Source: Vibrio porteresiae DSM 19223
GTDB lineage: Bacteria; Pseudomonadota; Gammaproteobacteria; Enterobacterales; Vibrionaceae
Length of the DNA stretch: 64,000 nucleotides
Direction: 5' to 3'
NCBI RefSeq assembly: GCF_024347055.1
Contig: NZ_AP024895.1
Coordinates: 2,666,001-2,730,000 of the forward strand
Shown here: positions 37,384-46,929 of the stretch, piece after piece
Layout of the letters: each line of letters begins with the position of its first letter
Position numbering within the stretch: the first letter of the stretch is position 1
Notes under the pieces: generated by a model
What the model saw: only the letters and a program-made list of their open reading frames with translations
The model's database searches: none
Told to the model about the DNA's origin: nothing
Translations under genes and position numbers: made by a program

Positions 37384-38047
37384 TTTAATGGCGTGGGTAT
37401 CACTCAACAGTGATCTAATTTTAAAAGCAACTTGGCAAACCATCTACATGGTAGCCGTTGCAGGTATCGTGGGTTTTGCGATTGGTATTCCTCTTGGCGT
37501 GGTACTTCACACCACTAAGAAAGATGGACTACTTGAAAACCCAGCACTAAACCGAGTACTAGGCGCTATCGTTAACATCGGCCGTTCTGTGCCATTTTTG
37601 GTGCTGATGGTAGCAATCATTCCAGTGACAAAACTACTGGTGGGTACTTTTATCGGTACAACCGCAGCGATTGTACCTTTGACTATTGGCGCAATTCCTT
37701 TCGTGGCACGTCTGATTGAAGGCGCCATGATGGAAGTTCCTTCCGGTCTAATTGAAGCTGCACAATCGATGGGCGCAACACCTTTGCAGATCATTAGCAA
37801 GGTGCTGATTCCAGAAGCGTTACCGACTATTGTCAATACGGTGACTGTCACCTTAGTGACCTTAGTAAGTTACTCAGCCATGGCAGGTACTGTTGGTGGT
37901 GGTGGTCTAGGTGACGTAGCAATCCGTTACGGCTTCTACCGCTACGATATCGTTATCATGGCAGTAACCGTAGTATTGCTCATCATCTTAGTACAAATAA
38001 TTCAATCAGTTGGTGATGCACTGGTTCGCCGTGTAGACCACAGATAA
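37370..38047 (+). CDS. metI: Methionine ABC transporter permease MetI
   Basis: The 225-residue membrane protein has five predicted helices and the EAA loop (LIEAAQSMGATPLQIISKVLIPEALP) that docks on MetN. ATG 37370 is chosen because GAGG lies 9 nt upstream; ATG 37376 is also possible. It overlaps metN by 14 nt, which suggests coupled translation. Confidence 0.95.
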   Translation: MSMHDLMAWVSLNSDLILKATWQTIYMVAVAGIVGFAIGIPLGVVLHTTKKDGLLENPALNRVLGAIVNIGRSVPFLVLMVAIIPVTKLLVGTFIGTTAAIVPLTIGAIPFVARLIEGAMMEVPSGLIEAAQSMGATPLQIISKVLIPEALPTIVNTVTVTLVTLVSYSAMAGTVGGGGLGDVAIRYGFYRYDIVIMAVTVVLLIILVQIIQSVGDALVRRVDHR

Positions 38048-38094
38048 GCAACATTAAACACTATAAGACATAAAAAATTTAACAGGAGTTAGGA

Positions 38095-38901
38095 ATGAAA
38101 TTCAGCGTAAAAGCTCTATTCACCGTTGCAGCGGCAGCATCTACACTGATTCTTGCTGGCTGTGGTGACAAAACTGCAGATCAAAGCAAAATCAAAGTTG
38201 GCGTAATCGCTGGTGCAGAAGCACAAGTAGCCGAAGTTGCTAAAAAAGTAGCAAAAGAAAAATACAACCTAGACGTTGAGCTAGTGACTTTCACTGACTA
38301 CGTAACACCAAACGCTGCACTAGCGGACGGTTCAGTTGACGTGAACGCGTTCCAACACAAACCATACCTAGACCAACAAATGGAAAGCCGTGGTTACAAA
38401 CTTGCTATTGCTGGTAACACCTTTGTTTACCCAATCGCCGGTTACTCAAACAAAATCAAAACTGTTGCTGAAATCAAAGACGGTGACCGTATCGCAGTAC
38501 CAAACGACCCAACTAACCTAGGTCGTTCACTCATGCTGCTTGAAAAACAAGGTTTGATTAAACTACGTGACGGCGTATCTCTAAACGCGACAACTCGTGA
38601 CATCGTAGAGAACCCTAAAAACCTAGAAATCGTTGAACTAGACGCATCTCAACTACCTCGTTCTCTAGACGACGTAACCGTTGCGATCATCAACAACACT
38701 TTCGCAAGCTCTATCAACCTAACACCAAACAAAGATGGTATTTTCGTTGAAGATAAAGATTCACCATACGTGAACCTAATCGTTGCTCGTCAAGACAACG
38801 TAAACAACGAAAACGTGAAAAACTTCGTGAAAGCTTACCAAACTGACGAAGTTTACCAAGCAGCGCAAAAAGCGTTTGGCGGTATCGTTAAAGGTTGGTA
38901 A
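38095..38901 (+). CDS. metQ: Methionine-binding lipoprotein MetQ
   Basis: MetQ captures methionine in the periplasm and delivers it to MetI/MetN. The 268-residue precursor has the lipobox LILAGCGDK and the NlpA-family body (FTDYVTPNAALADGSVDVNAFQHKPYL). AACAGGAG precedes the ATG. Codon usage is that of a highly expressed gene. Confidence 0.96.
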   Translation: MKFSVKALFTVAAAASTLILAGCGDKTADQSKIKVGVIAGAEAQVAEVAKKVAKEKYNLDVELVTFTDYVTPNAALADGSVDVNAFQHKPYLDQQMESRGYKLAIAGNTFVYPIAGYSNKIKTVAEIKDGDRIAVPNDPTNLGRSLMLLEKQGLIKLRDGVSLNATTRDIVENPKNLEIVELDASQLPRSLDDVTVAIINNTFASSINLTPNKDGIFVEDKDSPYVNLIVARQDNVNNENVKNFVKAYQTDEVYQAAQKAFGGIVKGW

Positions 38902-38926
38902 TTCATTCTTATTAAAGAATAAAAAC

Positions 38927-38956
38927 AAAAGGTTGGCCATGGCCAACCTTTTTTGT
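38927..38956 (+). terminator. Terminator after metQ
   Basis: AAAAGGTTGGCC and GGCCAACCTTTT flank a two-base centre and continue into a T run; the symmetric stem may also serve the converging DUF2310 gene. Confidence 0.9.
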
Positions 38957-38985
38957 ATCTCGCATTTGGGCTTATTTAACCCCAC

Positions 38986-39762
38986 TTATTTCAAATGATC
39001 CCAAGAGATGTTAGAAACAATCCGGCACTGATCGCATTTGAAATGGAAAATATCATGCAGTGGCTCATCAAGTAGCCATTCGCCGCCACATTTTGGACAA
39101 CGGCGAGCCTGCTCTTGCGCTAGGCTCATACCACCGACACGATACAAGTAATAGTAAGTTGGTACCTTGGTGAGATACTCAATCCGGCCGCGCAAATCCC
39201 ACCCACGAATGAACATGTCACTGTCGATATCGCAAATTTCATGCAGTGCCGCGTGCTCAGCTTTGCAACTGCCCGCCATCTGGATTTCATCGCATGCCTG
39301 CCACTCTGTTTGCCACTTCACAACCGCTTTATGGTCACCATTGAAGGTTGGCTCATTATGATAGAGTGGAATAGGCAACAAGGTGTCACCACTGCGCAGT
39401 GGTGAACAGGTGTGCACATATGTTGTGTACAGGACTTGCCAACTGGGCTGAACGTTATCAGCCGCCTGTTCAGAGTTCATATCACGCCCGAGCAAGCGCA
39501 CCTTAGGGGCAAGCAAACAAGCATCACTTAAACGCTCAATGCACACTTTCACAAAGTCTGAGTGATGACGTGGGTGTAAACTCTCTTTTTCTGGGCAAAC
39601 GGCACGCACAAAAAATTCACCGTCGCCCATCACGACAGGAAACTCACGTCCTAAGACTTGACCGTTGTAACGTAAGGCTTCCATTAAGCCATTAATCGCT
39701 TTATCAACAGCACTGATGGTGGTGTTATCAAAACACTCAAATTCCAGTTCAACAACAAACAT
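38986..39762 (-). CDS. DUF2310-family zinc-ribbon protein
   Basis: The 258-residue protein ends in a zinc ribbon (RRCPKCGGEW and FKCDQCRIVS) and otherwise matches the DUF2310 family, described as possibly nucleic-acid binding. No function is established. It starts 5 nt after the syd stop on the same strand, so the two are probably one transcript. Confidence 0.8.
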   Translation of the reverse strand: MFVVELEFECFDNTTISAVDKAINGLMEALRYNGQVLGREFPVVMGDGEFFVRAVCPEKESLHPRHHSDFVKVCIERLSDACLLAPKVRLLGRDMNSEQAADNVQPSWQVLYTTYVHTCSPLRSGDTLLPIPLYHNEPTFNGDHKAVVKWQTEWQACDEIQMAGSCKAEHAALHEICDIDSDMFIRGWDLRGRIEYLTKVPTYYYLYRVGGMSLAQEQARRCPKCGGEWLLDEPLHDIFHFKCDQCRIVSNISWDHLK

Positions 39763-39767
39763 TCAAA

Positions 39768-40325
39768 TTAAACCGTGGTTTTCATCGGGCTAGGCTGTAA
39801 TTGAGAAAGAAAGAGATCCAACGAGGGCGCAAGGACTTCACGCTTATTGGTTCCCAATGTTTCAAGTAATACCTGCCCGGTTAAGTTACATAACGAGATC
39901 ACTTGCAGTTCATCTTCCGCAGCAGCAATAAACACCGTTGGTTTTTGCTTCAAGCGACGTTGCATCACCAAGTGACCCAAAATATTCTCTTGTAAACGCT
40001 CGAAATCTTCGTCGCTCCACACTTGCAACAAAGTCAACGACTGTCCATGCCACTGCGCAGGCATATCTGCACAATATTGAGAACCGTAAAACTCAATCAC
40101 ATCCGCATGCAGCGTCAGTTCAATGGCTCGCTCCACATTGGAAAAATCACCTTTTTCCTCTCGAACCACTGGCTGCCAGTAGACACATTCCTCAGTGGTT
40201 TCACTGATACATGGCGACGCCAATCCAACGAGATCTGCATCGGCAGGAAGGTGGCCAAATTGTTGCTGACACTGGGCAACATAACGCTGACTAAATAGGG
40301 CAAGCGCCTTATCAATGGATGTCAT
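39768..40325 (-). CDS. syd: SecY-interacting protein Syd
   Basis: Syd binds SecY and is thought to proofread the translocon. The 185-residue protein has the family features FYGSQYCADMPAQW and QVWSDEDFERLQENILGHL. I place the start at ATG 40325 because GGAG lies 6 nt upstream; an in-frame ATG at 40337 is part of that ribosome site. In E. coli syd lies beside csrB and yqcC; here those are 20 kb away. Confidence 0.92.
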   Translation of the reverse strand: MTSIDKALALFSQRYVAQCQQQFGHLPADADLVGLASPCISETTEECVYWQPVVREEKGDFSNVERAIELTLHADVIEFYGSQYCADMPAQWHGQSLTLLQVWSDEDFERLQENILGHLVMQRRLKQKPTVFIAAAEDELQVISLCNLTGQVLLETLGTNKREVLAPSLDLFLSQLQPSPMKTTV

Positions 40326-40350
40326 ATCCTTCTCCATCGTCGATTCCTTT

Positions 40351-40380
40351 ATCCCTGCTTAATGACATAAGCGTAGGGAT
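40351..40380. other. Hairpin between divergent syd and queF
   Basis: ATCCCT/AGGGAT and GCTTA/TAAGC pair in nested order with a two-base bulge and a six-base loop. It lies in the 97-bp intergenic region and could be a leader structure or an operator. It does not match the preQ1 riboswitch types I know. Confidence 0.35.
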
Positions 40381-40422
40381 TGCGTAAAATTCTCAACATT
40401 CTAATCGAATTGACACAAAAAA

Positions 40423-41268
40423 ATGAGCAAATATTCCAATGCAAAAGAGCTTGCGGGCTTAACGTTAGGTAAAAAAACAGCCTACGCCACTCACTACGAC
40501 CCAACCCTTTTGCAACCTGTTCCACGTAGTTTGAACCGAAATGACCTGAATCTAAGCGCCGATTTGCCGTTTCAAGGCAGTGATTTATGGACGCTGTATG
40601 AGATTTCATGGCTCAATCAACGTGGTCTCCCTCAAGTGGCTGTCGGTCATGTTGCCATTCCAGCAACCAGTGCCAATCTGATTGAATCCAAATCGTTCAA
40701 GCTTTATCTCAACAGCTTTAACCAAACACGTTTTGCAGCCTGGGATGACGTGCAAACCACGATGGTGAAAGACCTCTCTGCTTGTGCAGGAGAAGCAGTA
40801 ACGGTCGAGCTATGTTCTGTTGAACAATTCACTGGTGAAGCCATTGTCTCTATGCAAGGTGAGTGTATCGATAACCAAGATATTGAAATTACTCATTATG
40901 AATTTGATGATACTCTACTCTCTAACGCCAAAGGTACAGAGGTGGTTACTGAAACATTGCACAGTCACCTACTCAAGTCCAACTGTCTTATCACCAGTCA
41001 GCCAGATTGGGGCAGCGTAGAGATTCAATATTCTGGTAGCAAAATCGACCGTGAAGCGTTGTTACGCTACATTGTCTCTTTCCGTGACCACAATGAGTTT
41101 CACGAGCAGTGTGTTGAACGTATTTTTACCGACATCATGCGTTACTGCCAACCGACACAATTGACCGTTTATGCTCGTTACACCCGCCGTGGTGGTTTGG
41201 ATATCAACCCATACCGTTCGACAGAAAACGCGCTCCCGGCGAACAAACAACGTATGGCAAGACAATAA
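40423..41268 (+). CDS. queF: NADPH-dependent 7-cyano-7-deazaguanine reductase QueF
   Basis: QueF reduces preQ0 to preQ1 in queuosine synthesis for the wobble base of tRNA-Tyr, His, Asn and Asp. The 281-residue long form is typical of gammaproteobacteria, with the QueF motif ESKSFKLYLNSFNQTRF and the active-site cysteine in HLLKSNCLITSQPDWGS. tRNA-Tyr, one of its eventual substrates, is present in four copies in this window. Confidence 0.96.
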   Translation: MSKYSNAKELAGLTLGKKTAYATHYDPTLLQPVPRSLNRNDLNLSADLPFQGSDLWTLYEISWLNQRGLPQVAVGHVAIPATSANLIESKSFKLYLNSFNQTRFAAWDDVQTTMVKDLSACAGEAVTVELCSVEQFTGEAIVSMQGECIDNQDIEITHYEFDDTLLSNAKGTEVVTETLHSHLLKSNCLITSQPDWGSVEIQYSGSKIDREALLRYIVSFRDHNEFHEQCVERIFTDIMRYCQPTQLTVYARYTRRGGLDINPYRSTENALPANKQRMARQ

Positions 41269-41284
41269 TAGGAACACCCCAATA

Positions 41285-43552
41285 ATGATCATAACTCGCT
41301 GGCAATCTTGGTTTGCTCTGTTCATGTTGACCGCGTCGACACTCGTTCACGCGACCATTTATTCATCACCAACACTGAACGAAGCCGCCGGATTAGTCGA
41401 TATTGCCCCAATCCAAGCCAAGGCCTTAGCCAGCGAGTATCTCAATCAGCGCCGCTTGACGGACAAAGCAGAAAAAACGCCGACCACCATGGCGCGAGAT
41501 GAAGCAGACAGCCGTATTCGAACGCCCGGTAGCACAGTCGATGCGATGGAGCTTCTGGCTCAAGCCGAATTTAATCTTGGTAATGCCCTAACCGCTTATA
41601 CCGTCTTAGAACAGGCAGAAAAGCTCACCGAGCAATATCAACTCCCATACTTAAACCTTGATGTAAAACTTCTGCATACTCGCTTGCAATGGGTTGATAC
41701 CGAAAGTGCTGCCAATGCCAATCAGGCCTTAGACGGCATTGAAGCAGCATTTAAAAACATTCAAAACGCAGACCAGCTTGCGACTGGCATTGAATACAAA
41801 TTGCTGATGCTACGGGCAGAAGTGGCCTCGAAAGCAGGACAAATCACAACTGCCAACCAGCTTTTTGCCAACGTTCAAAATTACCTCAACAAAATAAAAT
41901 CGACCAAAACTGCCATTGATTACCACATTACCGTGGGTGAGCACTATCTCGACCACGAGCGTTACAACCTCGCGTTGTCAGAACTGTTACGTGCTTACTG
42001 GGATGCGATAGAAAATGATTCAGGGGCACAGCTGGCGAAAACAAACACCCTATTAGGTCGACTATTCTTCGAACGTAGAGTGTTAGACAAAGCGTTGCTC
42101 CATCTTTCTCAAGCTGCTGATTTTTATGGCAAATATGAAAAGTCCCCGGTATTAGCGCGCGTGCTCAAACGTATGGGTGACACCTACTTTTTGCAGGGCA
42201 AATACAACCTCGCCTTGGTGCACTATTTCAACGTCATCGACCATGAAAGTAGTAACAGCGATATCGAACAAGTGATTGAAACTCGTCTCTCCTTAGCGGC
42301 GACTTATCTGCAGCTGTATAACTACCCGCTGGCTAGCCAGTACCTAAAACGTGCTGAGGAGCTGCTAAGCTATAGCGACATTCCGCGCCTCAAAGCCAAA
42401 GTTGCACTGCTCAACGCAGGTCTCGCTTTCCATCAGAAAAAAACCAGTGACGTAATTAACTACTCGACCAAGGCCCTACAAATCAGCCGAGCATTAAATG
42501 ATGCAGATCTAGAAGAGCAGGCGTATCAATTGCTCTCTGAAGGCTATGAGCAATCGGGTCAACTGGCGCGTGCACTGCAAAATATGAAGTATCACAATCA
42601 TCTTGCGCAGCTGCGTCAAGACAAACTCAATCGGATTAGCGAAGATGCGTTTCGCCAGCAAAAAGAGTTCGTTGAGCAAACCTTGCACATGGCTGGTCAA
42701 GAGGAAGAGCTTAAACGCCTAAAACAGGAATACAGCAAATTCCAGAAAATTGCCTTTGCTCTATTTATTACTTCAGCGTTATTTTTCCTTTTCTTACTGC
42801 GCCGTGGTTACATCATTCAGCGCCAAAAAGATGAGATTGAAGAGCTGAACAGTAACCTATTTACTCACTCGCGATCACGCTTACGCAACCTACGTATGCT
42901 CAACGCCAAACTGGCAACCTCGCTTGAAAAGAGCAGTCGTAGTTTTGAAGAGTGGCATATTGGGGAATTAATCAATGAACCGCTCAACGACCGCTTGCGC
43001 TTTGTGATGGTGGATATCCCGTTTATGCGTAACATGTATCTGCAACACGGTTACACTGGCGGACTAGAGTTAGAACATGCGTTTGGGGCATTTTTGAAAT
43101 CCAAACTGACTGGCGATCAGCGCATTTACCATTTCTCCGACTCCAACTTGCTGTACATCGAACCCAATACAGATCGAAACCGCCCACCGGAAGAGATGTT
43201 TGAGCTGTTCCAATCATGGATCAATGAATTCGAGCCTCATCGCCATCTCAATCGTAATATTCGTGTTGGGATTGCGGATTACCCATTCCTACCACGGGCT
43301 TATACAGCAATTAACGATAAAGAATTGTTAGACATCCTGCTGATGGCAACCGACATCGCTCGCGGCTTGAGCTTGCAAGAAAACAGCAGTCATTGGGTCT
43401 ACTTTAGAGCGATTGATAACGCCCCTGCGGCAAGTTTTGCTTCGAATAATATTCGTCGCTCTTGTAAGTACGCAATTAATCAAGGTTTGGTAAAAGTGCA
43501 ATCTTCGTATAAAAATGAAGACACCATTAAGAAACTCTTAAAAGCTGGTTAA
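41285..43552 (+). CDS. Exported TPR protein with transmembrane helix and degenerate GGDEF domain
   Basis: I start at ATG 41285; the open frame extends 38 codons into queF without support. The 755-residue product has a signal peptide ending near LVHA, a long helical region of TPR repeats (about 60-470), a transmembrane helix near 488-509 (FALFITSALFFLFLL), a coiled coil, and a cytoplasmic C-terminal domain. That domain follows the GGDEF pattern (FVMVDIPFMRNMYLQHGYTGG resembles the start of a cyclase domain), but the signature position reads SDSNLL, so no cyclase activity is expected. It could sense a periplasmic signal and act on the neighbouring cyclase. Confidence 0.8.
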   Translation: MIITRWQSWFALFMLTASTLVHATIYSSPTLNEAAGLVDIAPIQAKALASEYLNQRRLTDKAEKTPTTMARDEADSRIRTPGSTVDAMELLAQAEFNLGNALTAYTVLEQAEKLTEQYQLPYLNLDVKLLHTRLQWVDTESAANANQALDGIEAAFKNIQNADQLATGIEYKLLMLRAEVASKAGQITTANQLFANVQNYLNKIKSTKTAIDYHITVGEHYLDHERYNLALSELLRAYWDAIENDSGAQLAKTNTLLGRLFFERRVLDKALLHLSQAADFYGKYEKSPVLARVLKRMGDTYFLQGKYNLALVHYFNVIDHESSNSDIEQVIETRLSLAATYLQLYNYPLASQYLKRAEELLSYSDIPRLKAKVALLNAGLAFHQKKTSDVINYSTKALQISRALNDADLEEQAYQLLSEGYEQSGQLARALQNMKYHNHLAQLRQDKLNRISEDAFRQQKEFVEQTLHMAGQEEELKRLKQEYSKFQKIAFALFITSALFFLFLLRRGYIIQRQKDEIEELNSNLFTHSRSRLRNLRMLNAKLATSLEKSSRSFEEWHIGELINEPLNDRLRFVMVDIPFMRNMYLQHGYTGGLELEHAFGAFLKSKLTGDQRIYHFSDSNLLYIEPNTDRNRPPEEMFELFQSWINEFEPHRHLNRNIRVGIADYPFLPRAYTAINDKELLDILLMATDIARGLSLQENSSHWVYFRAIDNAPAASFASNNIRRSCKYAINQGLVKVQSSYKNEDTIKKLLKAG

Positions 43553-43921
43553 TTTTCCATCACTTAAGCAATTAGTGAGGTGACGAATCAATTTATTTTG
43601 ATATTATCGCCAATAGGTCTAATCAATGAACTTTTACACCATATTCAACTAGTTTACTAGATAGGTTAGTGAATAGCGTTCTCAATAACGAAGTGCTTTA
43701 ACACCGATTATTGCGCACAAATCTCCGTTTTTTTGGACTTAAGACAAAGTTTCGTTGTGGCAGATACGCACAATATAAGCATCAAAGCACTTTCTCTCTT
43801 TGATGCTTTTCGACCTTAGCATTTAATTGCATATTTCTTAGCTTCCCATCGTGATGAACTAAGACCTTTTGATCTAACTGATCTTTTTTGTTCCTTAACC
43901 AGTGGCATTGGAGCACTTGTA
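43553..43921 (+). other. 369-bp intergenic region
   Basis: Between the TPR/degenerate-GGDEF gene and the cyclase gene. It holds one terminator-like hairpin at 43777-43811 and AT-rich sequence. I see no coding frame, tRNA or recognisable regulatory RNA. Confidence 0.6.
43777..43811 (+). terminator. Terminator-like hairpin 225 bp past the TPR gene
   Basis: AAGCATCAAAG (43777-43787) and CTTTGATGCTT (43798-43808) pair perfectly around a 10-base loop and are followed by TT and CG. It is far from the upstream stop, so it may end a small RNA instead. Confidence 0.65.
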
Positions 43922-45223
43922 ATGCAGCACAGTCTGGCAACTGACAACCCGACCCCAACGTTAGCAGAACAGCTACAACGTAGCAGCGAATGTTTGCTTC
44001 GGGTCCCGCATCTGCCAGAACGCGTAAAACGCGAACTACGTGACCTTATTAACTTTGCTGCATCACAACGAATTGATGACAATGAGAAAGCCTCACGCTT
44101 ACTCAATCTCTATGAGATCACCATTAAGATCCTCAGTACCAACCGCGAGAACACTGCCCCGAATAACTTAGGTTTTGATGCCAGCAGTGATCAGTTAAAA
44201 CGCCTTAACAAAGAGCTACAACATGTTATCACTGAGCTTGATTTCGAAGGTGAATACGGTGATTTACTGGTCGACATTCGTGCCAAATTGCTGCTCGGCG
44301 TCAGCTCTAGTGCTTTACTAGAACTGACACTACAAGTGTTGCAGTTGGTGGTATTAGGTACTGAAAATGAACGTAAAAGTTCAGAGAAGTTTCTCGAACA
44401 AACCCATGAGTCACTCTCTAATATCAGCACCAATTCAGAGCAGATCATCAGTCAAACTCGCAGTGATTTTGTACAGCGCCAAAGCTTGCATCAAGAACTT
44501 AACGGGCTGGTAAAACGCAGCCAGAACTCTCTTGCGTTAGACAAAGACTTTGCCTCATTGCTTGGACGAATGACGCCACTCGTTAAAGAGCTATCACAGC
44601 TTTCTGAGCGTTTTAATTTGTCTGAAGCACGTGAGCAAGCGTTGCTGGAACAGATCCAATACGCGAAACGCCAAATTGATACCTTAAGCGACATGACTAA
44701 TGACTATCGACGTCGTTTAGAAGATCAGGCAAAACGTCTACTGCTTGATCCACTTACCAAAACGCTTAATCGTACCGCCTTCAACGACCAACTTGAGTTG
44801 GAATATCGTCGTTGGATTCGTACTCAACACAACTTACGCATCGTGTTGTTTGATATCGATAACTTTAAGCAGATCAACGAAAACTTTGGCTACAGTGCCG
44901 GAGATAAAGCGCTGAAAATCATCTCCCGTAACATTGGCAAAGAGCTTAATCAGTCCGATACCTTAGCTCGTTTTGGTGGCGAGGAATTCGTGGTTATTTT
45001 GCCCGAATATCAAGACCAAGAAGTATTGGCGTTGATCCAAAAAGTGCAGCGTAACATCGCCTTGCTCCCGTTCAAATTTCGCGATCGCAGCTTAAAAATT
45101 ACCGTGAGTGCCGCCTGTACTTCGTTTAAAGAATCTGACACACCGGAAGTCGTACTAGAGCATTTAAGTAAAGCGCTTTCTGAAGTAAGAGATTTTGGCT
45201 CTAACCAACTCTCTTGGAAATAA
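43922..45223 (+). CDS. Diguanylate cyclase with helical N-terminal region
   Basis: The 433-residue protein has no signal peptide or membrane helix. Residues 1-260 are helical and coiled-coil; residues about 272-433 form a GGDEF domain with DPLTKTLNRTAF, the metal site IVLFDIDNFKQINE (near 305) and the active motif RFGGEEF (352-356), so cyclic di-GMP synthesis is expected. The inhibitory RxxD site is replaced by NQSD, suggesting no product inhibition of the usual kind. It follows the degenerate-GGDEF gene in the same direction. Confidence 0.9.
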   Translation: MQHSLATDNPTPTLAEQLQRSSECLLRVPHLPERVKRELRDLINFAASQRIDDNEKASRLLNLYEITIKILSTNRENTAPNNLGFDASSDQLKRLNKELQHVITELDFEGEYGDLLVDIRAKLLLGVSSSALLELTLQVLQLVVLGTENERKSSEKFLEQTHESLSNISTNSEQIISQTRSDFVQRQSLHQELNGLVKRSQNSLALDKDFASLLGRMTPLVKELSQLSERFNLSEAREQALLEQIQYAKRQIDTLSDMTNDYRRRLEDQAKRLLLDPLTKTLNRTAFNDQLELEYRRWIRTQHNLRIVLFDIDNFKQINENFGYSAGDKALKIISRNIGKELNQSDTLARFGGEEFVVILPEYQDQEVLALIQKVQRNIALLPFKFRDRSLKITVSAACTSFKESDTPEVVLEHLSKALSEVRDFGSNQLSWK

Positions 45224-45488
45224 TTCCACCCAATACGAGTTAAAAACCTTGGTTCTCCAATAACATCCCCCTCGCGCAACTGGTCGAAAAATAAGCTATT
45301 CTTAGCAAAGATTGTGCTCATCGTCACATCTTTGATGTTGAGCAATTTCCGAACACTAAAGATGCACACTAGATTGTTATAAACAAAATATATCAATAAG
45401 TTAGTGACCACCTAAGTCGGTTATGCTCACGCCCTTCTGACATCAGCACCTCAAGGTGGTTTGATTTTCCTTTGCAAAGGAGACCAGT

Positions 45489-46847
45489 ATGATCACACAA
45501 GTCAGCCCAGCGGGCAGCATGGATTTGTTATCGCAGCTGGAAGTTGAAAAATTAAAAAAGACAGCCACAAGCGAACTGTATCAGCTCTATCGTAACTGTA
45601 GCCTTGCCGTGCTCAACTCTGGCAGCCATACCGACAACTCGAAAGAGCTGCTCGATAAATACCAAGACTTTGATATCGATGTCATGCGCCGTGAGCGCGG
45701 CATCAAACTCGAACTCATCAATCCACCAGAACATGCGTTCGTGGATGGACAAATTATTAAAGGCATCCAAGAACACCTATTTTCAGTGTTACGAGATATT
45801 GTTTATCTCAACTTGCATCTTGGCGCAACGCCGCAAGCCTGCTTAGAAGATTCAACTTACATCACCAATCGCGTCTTTGCGATTTTACGTAACGCAGGCG
45901 CTCTGATTCCGGGCATTACCCCTAATCTAGTGGTGTGCTGGGGCGGCCATTCGATCAATGACATTGAATACCAATATACCCGTGAAGTGGGTAATGAACT
46001 GGGATTACGTGAACTCAATGTTTGCACCGGGTGCGGTCCGGGTGCTATGGAAGGCCCAATGAAAGGGGCTGCAATTGGTCATGCGAAACAGCGCTACACC
46101 GAGCAGCGTTATCTTGGTTTGACTGAACCGTCTATTATTGCGGCAGAGCCGCCTAACCCAATCGTGAACGAACTCATCATCATGCCAGACATCGAAAAAC
46201 GTCTGGAAGCGTTCGTCCGTATGGGGCACGGGATCATTATCTTCCCGGGCGGTCCAGGTACGGCCGAAGAGTTGCTGTATATTCTTGGCATCATGATGCA
46301 TCCCGATAATGCAGAGCAACCTTTGCCTATCGTGCTAACCGGTCCTAAAGAGAGTGAAGCTTACTTTCGCTCAATAGATCAGTTCATTGGCGACACACTA
46401 GGTAAAGAAGCGCAAAAACGCTATCAAATCGTGATTGGTGATCCCGCTGAAGCAGCACGCATTATGAAAAAGGCGATGCCTGTGGTGCGTCAACATCGCA
46501 AAGATATGGAAGATGCCTACAGCTTTAACTGGTCACTTAAGATTGAACCAGAATTTCAGCATCCCTTTGAGCCAACTCATGAAAACATGGCCAACCTTGA
46601 TTTGCATTTAAATCAAGCCCCTCAAACCTTAGCCGCTAACTTACGTCGAGCGTTCTCTGGTATTGTGGCGGGTAATGTGAAGGCTGAAGGTATTCGCGAA
46701 ATTGAGCAAAATGGTCCATTTGAAATTCATGGCGAACCTGCGTTAATGAAGAAGATGGACACCTTGCTAAAAGATTTCGTCGCGCAAAATCGGATGAAAT
46801 TGCCTGGCGGTTCCGCTTACGTTCCATGCTATAAGATTGTTCAATAA
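45489..46847 (+). CDS. ppnN: Nucleotide 5'-monophosphate nucleosidase PpnN (YgdH)
   Basis: PpnN splits nucleoside monophosphates into base and ribose 5-phosphate, and in E. coli it is activated by (p)ppGpp. The 452-residue protein has an N-terminal helical domain, a LOG-type core with FPGGPGTAEELLYIL, and a C-terminal domain. AAAGGAG lies 7 nt before ATG 45489. xni follows, close to the E. coli neighbourhood. The 265-bp gap before it carries a short CACCTCAAGGTG inverted repeat near 45446-45457 but no certain promoter. Confidence 0.95.
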   Translation: MITQVSPAGSMDLLSQLEVEKLKKTATSELYQLYRNCSLAVLNSGSHTDNSKELLDKYQDFDIDVMRRERGIKLELINPPEHAFVDGQIIKGIQEHLFSVLRDIVYLNLHLGATPQACLEDSTYITNRVFAILRNAGALIPGITPNLVVCWGGHSINDIEYQYTREVGNELGLRELNVCTGCGPGAMEGPMKGAAIGHAKQRYTEQRYLGLTEPSIIAAEPPNPIVNELIIMPDIEKRLEAFVRMGHGIIIFPGGPGTAEELLYILGIMMHPDNAEQPLPIVLTGPKESEAYFRSIDQFIGDTLGKEAQKRYQIVIGDPAEAARIMKKAMPVVRQHRKDMEDAYSFNWSLKIEPEFQHPFEPTHENMANLDLHLNQAPQTLAANLRRAFSGIVAGNVKAEGIREIEQNGPFEIHGEPALMKKMDTLLKDFVAQNRMKLPGGSAYVPCYKIVQ

Positions 46848-46893
46848 CAGCTTTGGCTCGCCGTAAGGTAGTATTCCTAGTCAATATCATTAC

Positions 46894-46922
46894 AATAAGG
46901 GCTTATTAGCCCTTATTTTCTT
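46894..46922 (+). terminator. Terminator between ppnN and xni
   Basis: AATAAGGGCT TATT AGCCCTTATT followed by TTC TTTC. It ends only 8 nt before the xni ATG. Confidence 0.88.
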
Positions 46923-46929
46923 TCTGTTT

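Noticed and set aside
40338..40422. preQ1 riboswitch upstream of queF
   Set aside because: The stem is present but I cannot fit the A-rich tail or pseudoknot of the known preQ1 classes.
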